Assembly: GCA_958496175.1 (NCBI GenBank)
Contig: OY292274.1
Coordinates: 65,854,630 to 65,918,629, forward strand
Reading direction: 5' to 3'
DNA length: 64,000 nt
Origin: Sisyra terminalis
Taxonomy: Eukaryota > Arthropoda > Insecta > Neuroptera > Sisyridae
Shown here: positions 32,765-45,900 of the stretch, piece by piece
How the letters are laid out: every line of letters starts with the position of its first letter
How positions within the stretch are numbered: the stretch's first letter is position 1
Made by a program: the position numbers and the translations under genes
The notes under the pieces: model-generated
What the model saw: the letters and a program-made list of their open reading frames with translations, nothing else
Database searches by the model: none
What the model was told of the DNA's origin: nothing

Positions 32765-33310
32765 TTTTCAATATATTTTTCATTTTATTTTTGCTCATTG
32801 ATTTGTGACGTCACTCAATTTCATATATATGACGTCACACATACGTCGCCATCCAATGACATCACCCCATGACGTCATTCCCGAAAAAAATCTAAAAATG
32901 AGCGAATTTTCGATTTTCGGGGATTAGGATTTTGGGAATGGCTTAGTTACGTCACGGGAGGCCTAAAAATCATATCCTTAAGTCGATTTTTTTCGTTTTT
33001 TTTTGGAAAATTTTTTTGGCCGAAATCCGAAAATTCCCTAAAATCGGCCAAAAATGACACTTTTTTGCACTTTTTTCAACTTTAACGCCGTTTTTAGCGA
33101 AAACTATCGATCGTAGGTTAACGATGGTAGGCTCATTCGATAGCGCTTAAATTACTCTATCGATGGTGTAAATTTGGTCCCGGAAAAGCTTAAGGGGAAA
33201 AACTTTTTTTTCAACTTTTCAGAAAGTTCATTTCGTCGACCAAATGTACGTCGAGAATATGAATTTTTTTTTTGTTGAATTTTTTAATGAAATTCGCACC
33301 ATAGCTACAC
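32765..33310 (+). repeat. TGACGTCA-rich module, left arm copy 2
   Basis: Direct repeat of the preceding module with TGACGTCA at 32806, 32830 and 32870. It differs by scattered substitutions such as GATAGCGCTTAAATTACTCT. Its mirror partner is 33790-34335. Confidence 0.82.
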
Positions 33311-33789
33311 AATGTTACGAACGAAAACCCAATAGCAAAACATTTCAACTCTTTGATGTCCTTAATCGCTTTTTTCGATATTAAAGATATATATGTAGTG
33401 ACGTAATTCCATTTAAATACAATTATGTTTTATGGGATAAAAGGATAAAGGACATTAAAAGTATCCAATGTTTTTTGACATCTTTTCCGATCTTAACATG
33501 GAGAATCTACGGTTAAAATTTTTCCGGAAAATTCCATGAAAATCGTTCCGGTGAGACAATTTTGATCAAAAATTTTCTTAGAATTTTCCAGAAATATTTT
33601 CACCAAAGCAGCTCCGTGTGACGTTTGGAAAAGTTTTGAATAAAATTGTGACATTTCAAGGTCCTTGATCCTTTTTTTAAGAAAACAAATTTGTATTTAA
33701 ATAGTATTAGCTCGCACAATTGGTGAATTTTAAAAATCAAAAAAAACTATTAACGATATCGAAAAGTTAAGATTTTTTTATATATATGC
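33311..33789. other. Centre of the inverted repeat
   Basis: Unpaired centre between the arms. The part at ~33590-33720 resembles the two ~200 bp units at 34650-34985 (TTTTCCAGAAATATTTTCAC, GCAGCTCCGTGTGACGTTTG, and a GTCCTTGATCCTTTTTT stretch). No gene is seen. Confidence 0.6.
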
Positions 33790-34335
33790 CTCGATGATAA
33801 CGTAATGCATCTACGATGTTAATTTCATTAAAAATTTCAACAAAAAAAAAATTCATATTTTCGACGTACATTTGGTCGACGAAATGAAATTTCTGAAACG
33901 TTGGAAAAAAAAGTTTTTCCCCTTAAGGTTTTCCGGGACCAAATTTACACCATCGATAGAGTAATTCAAGCGCTATCGAATGAGCCTACTATCGTTAACC
34001 TACGATCGATAGTTTTCGCTAAAAACGGCGTTAAAGTTGGAAAAAGTGAAAAAAATCACTAATTTTGGCCTATTTTTGGGATTCTTCAGAATTTCGGCCA
34101 AAAAATTTTCCCAAAAAAAACGAAAAAAAATCGACTTTAGGATATGTTTTTTAGGCCTCCCGTGACGTAACTAAGCCATTCCCATAATCCTAGATCCCGA
34201 AAATCGAAAATTCGCTCATTTTTCGAATTTTTTTGGGAATGACATCATTGGGTGACGTCATTGGATGGCGACGTACGAGTGACGTCATATATATGAACCA
34301 AAAAGAAAAAAAATCTACGTAATCGATCGATCAAT
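33790..34335 (-). repeat. TGACGTCA-rich module, right arm inner copy
   Basis: Reverse complement of 32765-33310 with substitutions; TGACGTCA at 34253 and 34280, while a third site is degraded to TGACATCA. It ends in an ATCGATCGATC tract. Confidence 0.82.
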
Positions 34336-34339
34336 TCTC

Positions 34340-34985
34340 AACCCCGAAAGGTTGAAAGTGATGATCGAATTATTCGGCTGAAACTAACGTTAAGATAATT
34401 ATTAACGATCGAAAGTGCTAATTTAAGCTGTAACGAATATATAGAAATTAGAAATTTGTTAGTAGAAATATAAAAATCTTTTACCTTGTTGGGGGTTCGA
34501 TCCATCGTCTTTCCGTTTATAACATATTCCGTGCGCTTATCGATTCGGCCATTGGAAGATATATTTATTGATCGCTTAAACTCATATATAAAGATTTCTT
34601 CATTGATCTAAACTTGAAAATTTTTTTCGATCGAAGGAATTGAAATTTTCCAAAAATATTTTAACCATAGCTGCTCCATGTTAATCCCGGAAAATTTCAC
34701 TAAAGACATTGTTACATTTTATAGTCCTTCGTCCTTTTTTTCGAGAAAAACACACTTGTATTTGAATAGCATTATCTTGCATAGTATATAATTCTGCAAT
34801 ATCAAATTACGTAACATTAATTTTTTACAATCGATCGATTTTCGTAGAATTTTCCGGAAAAATTTCAACCATTGCTTCTTCATGTTACGTTCGGAAAAGT
34901 TGTCTAACCACATTGGAAAATTTTTAGTTCCTTGATCCCTTTTTTCAAGAAAACAATTTACATTTGCATTGCATTATGATGCATA
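34340..34985. repeat. Right-arm-only insert with ~200 bp tandem units
   Basis: This block interrupts the mirror symmetry. Two direct units start near 34650 and 34850. Each has an AATTTTCC-AAAAATATTT/TTTC-AACCAT stretch, a GCT-CTCCATGTTA-type word, a TAGTCCTTCGTCC/TAGTTCCTTGATCC word and a TTTTTTCGAGAAAA/TTTTTTCAAGAAAA tract. A third relative is at ~33590. A GGTTCGATCC word at 34494 resembles a pol III B box without an A box. Confidence 0.6.
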
Positions 34986-35640
34986 ATTTGTAATTTTGTT
35001 AAATCGAAAAAATCCATTACGAACATCGAATAGTGGTTATGTTTTTATATAAAAGCTTCGATCGTATCATAATGCATCTATGGTGCGAATTTCATCGAGA
35101 AATTCAACAAAAAAAAAATTCATAAATTCGACGTACATTTGGTCGACGATTTGAAATTTCTGAAGAGTTGAAAAAAAAGTTTTTCTCCTGAAGGTTTTCC
35201 AGGACCAAATTTACACCATCGATAGAGTAATTCAAGCGCTATCGAAAGAGCCTACTAACGTTAACCTACGATCGATAGTTTTCGCTAAAAACGGCGTTAA
35301 AGTTGAAAAAAGTGAAGAAAAACACCAATTTTGGCCTATTTTTGAGATTCTCCAGAATTTTGGCCAAAAAATTTTCCCAAAAAAAACGAAATTAATCGGC
35401 TTTAGGATATGTTTTTTAGGCCTCCCGTGACGTAACTAAGCCATTCCCATAATCCTAATTCCCGAAAATCGAAAATTCGCTCATTTTTCGATTATTTTCG
35501 GGAATGACGTCATTGGGTGATGTCATTGGACGGCGACGTATGTGTGACGTCATATATATATATGAAATTGAGTGACGTCACAAATCCAATGAGCAAAAAA
35601 TAAAATGAAAAATATATTGCATCATCGATCGATCGATCAT
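34976..35640 (-). repeat. TGACGTCA-rich module, right arm outer copy
   Basis: Reverse complement of 32100-32748 with almost no differences by eye; TGACGTCA at 35505, 35545 and 35573. Its close identity contrasts with the diverged neighbouring arm segments. Confidence 0.87.
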
Positions 35641-35777
35641 TTCCGACCCCGAAAGGTTGGGGAACTGTTCGATCGAATATTTCGATGATGCAATGTCAGG
35701 AAACAATTATTAATGTTAATTAGGGATGGGGTAAGCTGTAAGGAATAGAAATTAATTATTATATTAAAGAAAAAACA

Positions 35778-35851
35778 CTTACCCCCTTCGGGTTCCGAAC
35801 CAGCAATCCTCAGCTCCGGTGGGTGGCGGCGACCTTAGCGATGCGGCTATC
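35778..35851 (-). other. tRNA-like pol III promoter remnant, right arm
   Basis: Mirror of 31873-31946. One visible difference is CACCGGTGGGTGGCGGC where the left arm inverse reads CACCGGTGGTGGCGGCGGC. Same caveats as the left copy. Confidence 0.35.
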
Positions 35852-36386
35852 ATATGATATATGTAAATGACGTTAAAACTTATATTTAAACAATTCTAAT
35901 GAGATTTGTGGAAAAATTAAAACTTTTTTCGATCGAAATAATTAGAATTTCCCAACCATATTCCATTGACTTTTTTCGTATTATTCGATAATTTATCGAA
36001 AAACATTGCACCTACATTACATACTGTATTAATTTTATTATACCTACCTATATTATTATACTTACCTTGTTACTTATTAATTTAACTCTTATATGTATTC
36101 TTACTGTAAAAAAATCCCTGAAAAATATAATTCAAGAGGATAGGTGCGGTAAATCGAATTGAAACAATGTATTCTATTAAAATAAATTTATTGATATTTA
36201 ATATCAATTAAATAATATGTACAACATTACAATAACAGTTTTGTGCATATTTACAATTGTTTGTATAAACTATGTAAAAATAACAATTGTTATAATCTTA
36301 TAGAAATTACTATTAAGTTAATAAAAACCTTTTGAATTGTCTGATATATTAATTAATTCTTACTTTAATCACTTTATCACTTTACT

Positions 36387-36760
36387 TCACTGATTTATTG
36401 AAACAAAAAATGAATCACTAATTATTGTAGAAAATCCACTCTTCGTATTCTTCTCGGAAGATACCAATTGTGGAAATGATATCCTTGATGAATTTGAAGG
36501 AAGAATCGGGAACGATCTGGACTCATTCCTCGAATGTCCATTTGGAAATGATGAACAATTCAAATCCAATGAATAATTCTCTAATGTCTTCCAGTCAGCT
36601 TCCCCTGTAGGTAGTGAAAATTCAATTAGAACAATATTTACAAGTTTCAACAACAATAGCACTTACTAAACATTAATCTTCCAAATGGACGATACTGTCT
36701 TCAACTCCAACAAAACTGACATTGCCCTCGATTTCAGGTAAGTGGAATCTGTAAAATTGC
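36387..36760 (-). other. Exon-like segments in right arm, possible intron
   Basis: On the minus strand an acceptor-like TTTTACAG (~36744) opens FHLPEIEGNVSFVGVEDSIV, then HLED and a stop, followed by GTAAGT. A second acceptor (CACTACCTACAG, ~36606) opens a segment with IRELFIGFELFIISKWTFEE, a TGA, then VQIVPDSS and a tail REEYEEWIFYNN before a stop. About 300 bp of this is missing from the left arm. It looks like the relic of a spliced gene, but I recognise no family; the stops argue against function now. Confidence 0.35.
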
Positions 36761-36903
36761 ATTGATATAAATTAATATAACAAATCATATGTCAAATTTA
36801 TAAGTTTTAAACTAGTGAACGTAAACCGCAGCCAAAATACAAAGATGAACAATGGGTTGCCTAACCTCGACATTTTGTAAAAAATCGGATAATTACAAAG
36901 ATA

Positions 36904-39900
36904 GCTTTTCCTTATAAGGACATATTTATGAAACGGATTCATTAACAATACCCTCACGTGAGTAGGAATGTGAAAAAATTTTTGTCCTGTGTGCAAAAGG
37001 ACACTCACAATATCGATTCAAAGTTTCAAAAAGGACCTTTTTCAATTGCTTAAAAAGGATATAAGGAGTGGGTTTATTCGGTGAAATTAAGCAGAAAATT
37101 TTACACCGAATCGTCCTTAACGTAACTGCGAAAAAGGAATTTTCATTTAGCGGCTAGATCCTTGGAAAATCAAAACGGGAAGTTAACGAGGTAAAAATGC
37201 ATGCACCAATTTAGCCCTGAAATTTATCGTTTTCGAAGGATGGCTTTTCCTTATAAGGACATATTTATGAAACGGATTCATTAACAATACCCACACGTGA
37301 GTAGGAATGTGAAAAAATTTTTGTCCTGTGTGCAAAAGGACACTCACAATATCGATTCAAAGTTTCAAAAAGGACCTTTTTCAATTGCTTAAAAAGGATA
37401 TAAGGAGTGGGTTTATTCGGTGAAATTAAGCAGAAAATTTTACACCGAATCGTCCATAACGTAACTGCGTAAAAGGAATTTTCATTTAGCAGCTAGATCC
37501 TTGGAAAATCAAAACGGGAAGTTAACGAGGTAAAAATGCATGCACCAATTTAGCCCTGAAATTTATCGTTTTCGAAGGATGGCTTTTCCTTATAAGGACA
37601 TATTTATGAAACGGATTCATTAACAATACCCTCACGTGAGTAGGAATGTGAAAAAAATTTTGTCCTGTGTGCAAAAGGACACTCACAATATCGATTCAAA
37701 GTTTCAAAAAGGACCTTTTTCAATTGCTTAAAAAGGATATAAGGAGTGGGTTTATTCGGTGAAATTAAGCAGAAAATTTTACACCGAATCGTCCTTAACG
37801 TAACTGCGTAAAAGGAATTTTCATTTAGCGGCTAGATCCTTGGAAAATCAAAACGAGAAGTTAACGAGGTAAAAATGCATGCACCAATTTAGCCCTGAAA
37901 TTTATCGTTTTCGAAGGATGGCTTTTCCTTATAAGGACATATTTATGAAACGGATTCATTAACAATACCCTCACGTGAGTAGGAATGTGAAAAAATTTTT
38001 GTCCTGTGTGCAAAAGGACACTCACAATATCGATTCAAAGTTTCAAAAAGGACCTTTTTCAATTGCTTAAAAAGGATATAAGGAGTGGGTTTATTCGGTG
38101 AAATTAAGCAGAAAATTTTACACCGAATCGTCCTTAACGTAACTGCGTAAAAGGAATTTTCATTTAGCGGCTAGATCCTTGGAAAATCAAAACGGGAAGT
38201 TAACGAGGTAAAAATGCATGCACCAATTTAGCCCTGAAATTTATCGTTTTCGAAGGATGGCTTTTCCTTATAAGGACATATTTATGAAACGGATTCATTA
38301 ACAATACCCTCACGTGAGTAGGAATGTGAAAAAATTTTTGTCCTGTGTGCAAAAGGACACTCACAATATCGATTCAAAGTTTCAAAAAGGACCTTTTTCA
38401 ATTGCTTAAAAAGGATATAAGGAGTGGGTTTATTCGGTGAAATTAAGCAGAAAATTTTACACCGAATCGTCCTTAACGTAACTGCGTAAAAGGAATTTTC
38501 ATTTAGCGGCTAGATCCTTGGAAAATCAAAACGGGAAGTTAACGAGGTAAAAATGCATGCACCAATTTAGCCCTGAAATTTATCGTTTTCGAAGGATGGC
38601 TTTTCCTTATAAGGACATATTTATGAAACGGATTCATTAACAATACCCTCACGTGAGTAGGAATGTGAAAAAATTTTTGTCCTGTGTGCAAAAGGACACT
38701 CACAATATCGATTCAAAGTTTCAAAAAGGATCTTTTTCAATTGCTTAAAAAGGATATAAGGAGTGGGTTTATTCGGTGAAATTAAGCAGAAAATTTTACA
38801 CCGAATCGTCCTTAACGTAACTGCGTAAAAGGAATTTTCATTTAGCAGCTAGATCCTTGGAAAATCAAAACGGGAAGTTAACGAGGTAAAAATGCATGCA
38901 CCAATTTAGCCCTGAAATTTATCGTTTTCGAAGGATGGCTTTTCCTTATAAGGACATATTTATGAAACGGATTCATTAACAATACCCTCACGTGAGTAGG
39001 AATGTGAAAAAAATTTTGTCCTGTGTGCAAAAGGACACTCACAATATCGATTCAAAGTTTCAAAAAGGACCTTTTTCAATTGCTTAAAAAGGATATAAGG
39101 AGTGGGTTTATTCGGTGAAATTAAGCAGAAAATTTTACACCGAATCGTCCTTAACGTAACTGCGAAAAAGGAATTTTCATTTAGCGGCTAGATCCTTGGA
39201 AAATCAAAACGGGAAGTTAACGAGGTAAAAATGCATGCACCAATTTAGCCCTGAAATTTATCGTTTTCGAAGGATGGCTTTTCCTTATAAGGACATATTT
39301 ATGAAACGGATTCATTAACAATACCCACACGTGAGTAGGAATGTGAAAAAATTTTTGTCCTGTGTGCAAAAGGACACTCACAATATCGATTCAAAGTTTC
39401 AAAAAGGACCTTTTTCAATTGCTTAAAAAGGATATAAGGAGTGGGTTTATTCGGTGAAATTAAGCAGAAAATTTTACACCGAATCGTCCATAACGTAACT
39501 GCGTAAAAGGAATTTTCATTTAGCAGCTAGATCCTTGGAAAATCAAAACGGGAAGTTAACGAGGTAAAAATGCATGCACCAATTTAGCCCTGAAATTTAT
39601 CGTTTTCGAAGGATGGCTTTTCCTTATAAGGACATATTTATGAAACGGATTCATTAACAATACCCTCACGTGAGTAGGAATGTGAAAAAAATTTTGTCCT
39701 GTGTGCAAAAGGACACTCACAATATCGATTCAAAGTTTCAAAAAGGACCTTTTTCAATTGCTTAAAAAGGATATAAGGAGTGGGTTTATTCGGTGAAATT
39801 AAGCAGAAAATTTTACACCGAATCGTCCTTAACGTAACTGCGTAAAAGGAATTTTCATTTAGCGGCTAGATCCTTGGAAAATCAAAACGAGAAGTTAACG

Positions 39901-42900
39901 AGGTAAAAATGCATGCACCAATTTAGCCCTGAAATTTATCGTTTTCGAAGGATGGCTTTTCCTTATAAGGACATATTTATGAAACGGATTCATTAACAAT
40001 ACCCTCACGTGAGTAGGAATGTGAAAAAATTTTTGTCCTGTGTGCAAAAGGACACTCACAATATCGATTCAAAGTTTCAAAAAGGACCTTTTTCAATTGC
40101 TTAAAAAGGATATAAGGAGTGGGTTTATTCGGTGAAATTAAGCAGAAAATTTTACACCGAATCGTCCTTAACGTAACTGCGTAAAAGGAATTTTCATTTA
40201 GCGGCTAGATCCTTGGAAAATCAAAACGGGAAGTTAACGAGGTAAAAATGCATGCACCAATTTAGCCCTGAAATTTATCGTTTTCGAAGGATGGCTTTTC
40301 CTTATAAGGACATATTTATGAAACGGATTCATTAACAATACCCTCACGTGAGTAGGAATGTGAAAAAATTTTTGTCCTGTGTGCAAAAGGACACTCACAA
40401 TATCGATTCAAAGTTTCAAAAAGGATCTTTTTCAATTGCTTAAAAAGGATATAAGGAGTGGGTTTATTCGGTGAAATTAAGCAGAAAATTTTACACCGAA
40501 TCGTCCTTAACGTAACTGCGTAAAAGGAATTTTCATTTAGCAGCTAGATCCTTGGAAAATCAAAACGGGAAGTTAACGAGGTAAAAATGCATGCACCAAT
40601 TTAGCCCTGAAATTTATCGTTTTCGAAGGATGGCTTTTCCTTATAAGGACATATTTATGAAACGGATTCATTAACAATACCCTCACGTGAGTAGGAATGT
40701 GAAAAAAATTTTGTCCTGTGTGCAAAAGGACACTCACAATATCGATTCAAAGTTTCAAAAAGGACCTTTTTCAATTGCTTAAAAAGGATATAAGGAGTGG
40801 GTTTATTCGGTGAAATTAAGCAGAAAATTTTACACCGAATCGTCCTTAACGTAACTGCGAAAAAGGAATTTTCATTTAGCGGCTAGATCCTTGGAAAATC
40901 AAAACGGGAAGTTAACGAGGTAAAAATGCATGCACCAATTTAGCCCTGAAATTTATCGTTTTCGAAGGATGGCTTTTCCTTATAAGGACATATTTATGAA
41001 ACGGATTCATTAACAATACCCACACGTGAGTAGGAATGTGAAAAAATTTTTGTCCTGTGTGCAAAAGGACACTCACAATATCGATTCAAAGTTTCAAAAA
41101 GGACCTTTTTCAATTGCTTAAAAAGGATATAAGGAGTGGGTTTATTCGGTGAAATTAAGCAGAAAATTTTACACCGAATCGTCCATAACGTAACTGCGTA
41201 AAAGGAATTTTCATTTAGCAGCTAGATCCTTGGAAAATCAAAACGGGAAGTTAACGAGGTAAAAATGCATGCACCAATTTAGCCCTGAAATTTATCGTTT
41301 TCGAAGGATGGCTTTTCCTTATAAGGACATATTTATGAAACGGATTCATTAACAATACCCTCACGTGAGTAGGAATGTGAAAAAAATTTTGTCCTGTGTG
41401 CAAAAGGACACTCACAATATCGATTCAAAGTTTCAAAAAGGACCTTTTTCAATTGCTTAAAAAGGATATAAGGAGTGGGTTTATTCGGTGAAATTAAGCA
41501 GAAAATTTTACACCGAATCGTCCTTAACGTAACTGCGTAAAAGGAATTTTCATTTAGCGGCTAGATCCTTGGAAAATCAAAACGAGAAGTTAACGAGGTA
41601 AAAATGCATGCACCAATTTAGCCCTGAAATTTATCGTTTTCGAAGGATGGCTTTTCCTTATAAGGACATATTTATGAAACGGATTCATTAACAATACCCT
41701 CACGTGAGTAGGAATGTGAAAAAATTTTTGTCCTGTGTGCAAAAGGACACTCACAATATCGATTCAAAGTTTCAAAAAGGACCTTTTTCAATTGCTTAAA
41801 AAGGATATAAGGAGTGGGTTTATTCGGTGAAATTAAGCAGAAAATTTTAAACCGAATCGTCCTTAACGTAACTGCGTAAAAGGAATTTTCATTTAGCGGC
41901 TAGATCCTTGGAAAATCAAAACGGGAAGTTAACGAGGTAAAAATGCATGCACCAATTTAGCCCTGAAATTTATCGTTTTCGAAGGATGGCTTTTCCTTAT
42001 AAGGACATATTTATGAAACGGATTCATTAACAATACCCTCACGTGAGTAGGAATGTGAAAAAATTTTTGTCCTGTGTGCAAAAGGACACTCACAATATCG
42101 ATTCAAAGTTTCAAAAAGGACCTTTTTCAATTGCTTAAAAAGGATATAAGGAGTGGGTTTATTCGGTGAAATTAAGCAGAAAATTTTACACCGAATCGTC
42201 CTTAACGTAACTGCGTAAAAGGAATTTTCATTTAGCGGCTAGATCCTTGGAAAATCAAAACGGGAAGTTAACGAGGTAAAAATGCATGCACCAATTTAGC
42301 CCTGAAATTTATCGTTTTCGAAGGATGGCTTTTCCTTATAAGGACATATTTATGAAACGGATTCATTAACAATACCCTCACGTGAGTAGGAATGTGAAAA
42401 AATTTTTGTCCTGTGTGCAAAAGGACACTCACAATATCGATTCAAAGTTTCAAAAAGGATCTTTTTCAATTGCTTAAAAAGGATATAAGGAGTGGGTTTA
42501 TTCGGTGAAATTAAGCAGAAAATTTTACACCGAATCGTCCTTAACGTAACTGCGTAAAAGGAATTTTCATTTAGCAGCTAGATCCTTGGAAAATCAAAAC
42601 GGGAAGTTAACGAGGTAAAAATGCATGCACCAATTTAGCCCTGAAATTTATCGTTTTCGAAGGATGGCTTTTCCTTATAAGGACATATTTATGAAACGGA
42701 TTCATTAACAATACCCTCACGTGAGTAGGAATGTGAAAAAAATTTTGTCCTGTGTGCAAAAGGACACTCACAATATCGATTCAAAGTTTCAAAAAGGACC
42801 TTTTTCAATTGCTTAAAAAGGATATAAGGAGTGGGTTTATTCGGTGAAATTAAGCAGAAAATTTTACACCGAATCGTCCTTAACGTAACTGCGTAAAAGG

Positions 42901-45900
42901 AATTTTCATTTAGCGGCTAGATCCTTGGAAAATCAAAACGGGAAGTTAACGAGGTAAAAATGCATGCACCAATTTAGCCCTGAAATTTATCGTTTTCGAA
43001 GGATGGCTTTTCCTTATAAGGACATATTTATGAAACGGATTCATTAACAATACCCTCACGTGAGTAGGAATGTGAAAAATTTTTTGTCCTGTGTGCAAAA
43101 GGACACTCACAATATCGATTCAAAGTTTCAAAAAGGACCTTTTTCAATTGCTTAAAAAGGATATAAGGAGTGGGTTTATTCGGTGAAATTAAGCAGAAAA
43201 TTTTACACCGAATCGTCCTTAACGTAACTGCGTAAAAGGAATTTTCATTTAGCGGCTAGATCCTTGGAAAATCAAAACGGGAAGTTAACGAGGTAAAAAT
43301 GCATGCACCAATTTAGCCCTGAAATTTATCGTTTTCGAAGGATGGCTTTTCCTTATAAGGACATATTTATGAAACGGATTCATTAACAATACCCTCACGT
43401 GAGTAGGAATGTGAAAAAATTTTTGTCCTGTGTGCAAAAGGACACTCACAATATCGATTCAAAGTTTCAAAAAGGATCTTTTTCAATTGCTTAAAAAGGA
43501 TATAAGGAGTGGGTTTATTCGGTGAAATTAAGCAGAAAATTTTACACCGAATCGTCCTTAACGTAACTGCGTAAAAGGAATTTTCATTTAGCAGCTAGAT
43601 CCTTGGAAAATCAAAACGGGAAGTTAACGAGGTAAAAATGCATGCACCAATTTAGCCCTGAAATTTATCGTTTTCGAAGGATGGCTTTTCCATATAAGGA
43701 CATATTTATGAAACGGATTCATTAACAATACCCTCACGTGAGTAGGAATGTGAAAAATTTTTTGTCCTGTGTGCAAAAGGACACTCACAATATCGATTCA
43801 AAGTTTCAAAAAGGATCTTTTTCAATTGCTTAAAAAGGATATAAGGAGTGGGTTTATTCGGTGAAATTAAGCAGAAAATTTTACACCGAATCGTCCTTAA
43901 CGTAACTGCGTAAAAGGAATTTTCATTTAGCAGCTAGATCCTTGGAAAATCAAAACGGGAAGTTAACGAGGTAAAAATGCATGCACCAATTTAGCCCTGA
44001 AATTTATCGTTTTCGAAGGATGGCTTTTCCTTATAAGGACATATTTATGAAACGGATTCATTAACAATACCCTCACGTGAGTAGGAATGTGAAAAAAATT
44101 TTGTCCTGTGTGCAAAAGGACACTCACAATATCGATTCAAAGTTTCAAAAAGGACCTTTTTCAATTGCTTAAAAAGGATATAAGGAGTGGGTTTATTCGG
44201 TGAAATTAAGCAGAAAATTTTACACCGAATCGTCCTTAACGTAACTGCGTAAAAGGAATTTTCATTTAGCGGCTAGATCCTTGGAAAATCAAAACGAGAA
44301 GTTAACGAGGTAAAAATGCATGCACCAATTTAGCCCTGAAATTTATCGTTTTCGAAGGATGGCTTTTCCTTATAAGGACATATTTATGAAACGGATTCAT
44401 TAACAATACCCTCACGTGAGTAGGAATGTGAAAAAATTTTTGTCCTGTGTGCAAAAGGACACTCACAATATCGATTCAAAGTTTCAAAAAGGACCTTTTT
44501 CAATTGCTTAAAAAGGATATAAGGAGTGGGTTTATTCGGTGAAATTAAGCAGAAAATTTTACACCGAATCGTCCTTAACGTAACTGCGTAAAAGGAATTT
44601 TCATTTAGCGGCTAGATCCTTGGAAAATCAAAACGGGAAGTTAACGAGGTAAAAATGCATGCACCAATTTAGCCCTGAAATTTATCGTTTTCGAAGGATG
44701 GCTTTTCCTTATAAGGACATATTTATGAAACGGATTCATTAACAATACCCTCACGTGAGTAGGAATGTGAAAAAATTTTTGTCCTGTGTGCAAAAGGACA
44801 CTCACAATATCGATTCAAAGTTTCAAAAAGGATCTTTTTCAATTGCTTAAAAAGGATATAAGGAGTGGGTTTATTCGGTGAAATTAAGCAGAAAATTTTA
44901 CACCGAATCGTCCTTAACGTAACTGCGTAAAAGGAATTTTCATTTAGCAGCTAGATCCTTGGAAAATCAAAACGGGAAGTTAACGAGGTAAAAATGCATG
45001 CACCAATTTAGCCCTGAAATTTATCGTTTTCGAAGGATGGCTTTTCCTTATAAGGACATATTTATGAAACGGATTCATTAACAATACCCTCACGTGAGTA
45101 GGAATGTGAAAAAAATTTTGTCCTGTGTGCAAAAGGACACTCACAATATCGATTCAAAGTTTCAAAAAGGACCTTTTTCAATTGCTTAAAAAGGATATAA
45201 GGAGTGGGTTTATTCGGTGAAATTAAGCAGAAAATTTTACACCGAATCGTCCTTAACGTAACTGCGAAAAAGGAATTTTCATTTAGCGGCTAGATCCTTG
45301 GAAAATCAAAACGGGAAGTTAACGAGGTAAAAATGCATGCACCAATTTAGCCCTGAAATTTATCGTTTTCGAAGGATGGCTTTTCCTTATAAGGACATAT
45401 TTATGAAACGGATTCATTAACAATACCCACACGTGAGTAGGAATGTGAAAAAATTTTTGTCCTGTGTGCAAAAGGACACTCACAATATCGATTCAAAGTT
45501 TCAAAAAGGACCTTTTTCAATTGCTTAAAAAGGATATAAGGAGTGGGTTTATTCGGTGAAATTAAGCAGAAAATTTTACACCGAATCGTCCTTAACGTAA
45601 CTGCGTAAAAGGAATTTTCATTTAGCGGCTAGATCCTTGGAAAATCAAAACGAGAAGTTAACGAGGTAAAAATGCATGCACCAATTTAGCCCTGAAATTT
45701 ATCGTTTTCGAAGGATGGCTTTTCCTTATAAGGACATATTTATGAAACGGATTCATTAACAATACCCTCACGTGAGTAGGAATGTGAAAAAAATTTTGTC
45801 CTGTGTGCAAAAGGACACTCACAATATCGATTCAAAGTTTCAAAAAGGACCTTTTTCAATTGCTTAAAAAGGATATAAGGAGTGGGTTTATTCGGTGAAA

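Larger units (their letters stand above)
30986..36903. mobile_element. Large inverted-repeat (foldback) core, arms ~2.5-3 kb
   Basis: The left arm 30986-33310 is mirrored by 33790-36903. From ~31840 to 32748 the pairing is at constant register with 34976-35884 (coordinates sum to 67724 at three checked points) and reads almost identically. The outer arms (31.0-31.8 against 35.9-36.9 kb) and inner arms (32.77-33.31 against 33.79-34.34 kb) are clearly more diverged and contain indels. A ~480 bp centre (33311-33789) and a ~630 bp right-arm-only block (34340-34975) are unpaired. No transposase is visible. The class is unknown; foldback-type element is the best description. Confidence 0.8.

Noticed and set aside
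36772..37008. Short minus-strand ORF at the array's left edge, and its relative at 63286-63480
   Set aside because: Both are translations of the satellite monomer and its flanks; the frame is closed inside ordinary units.
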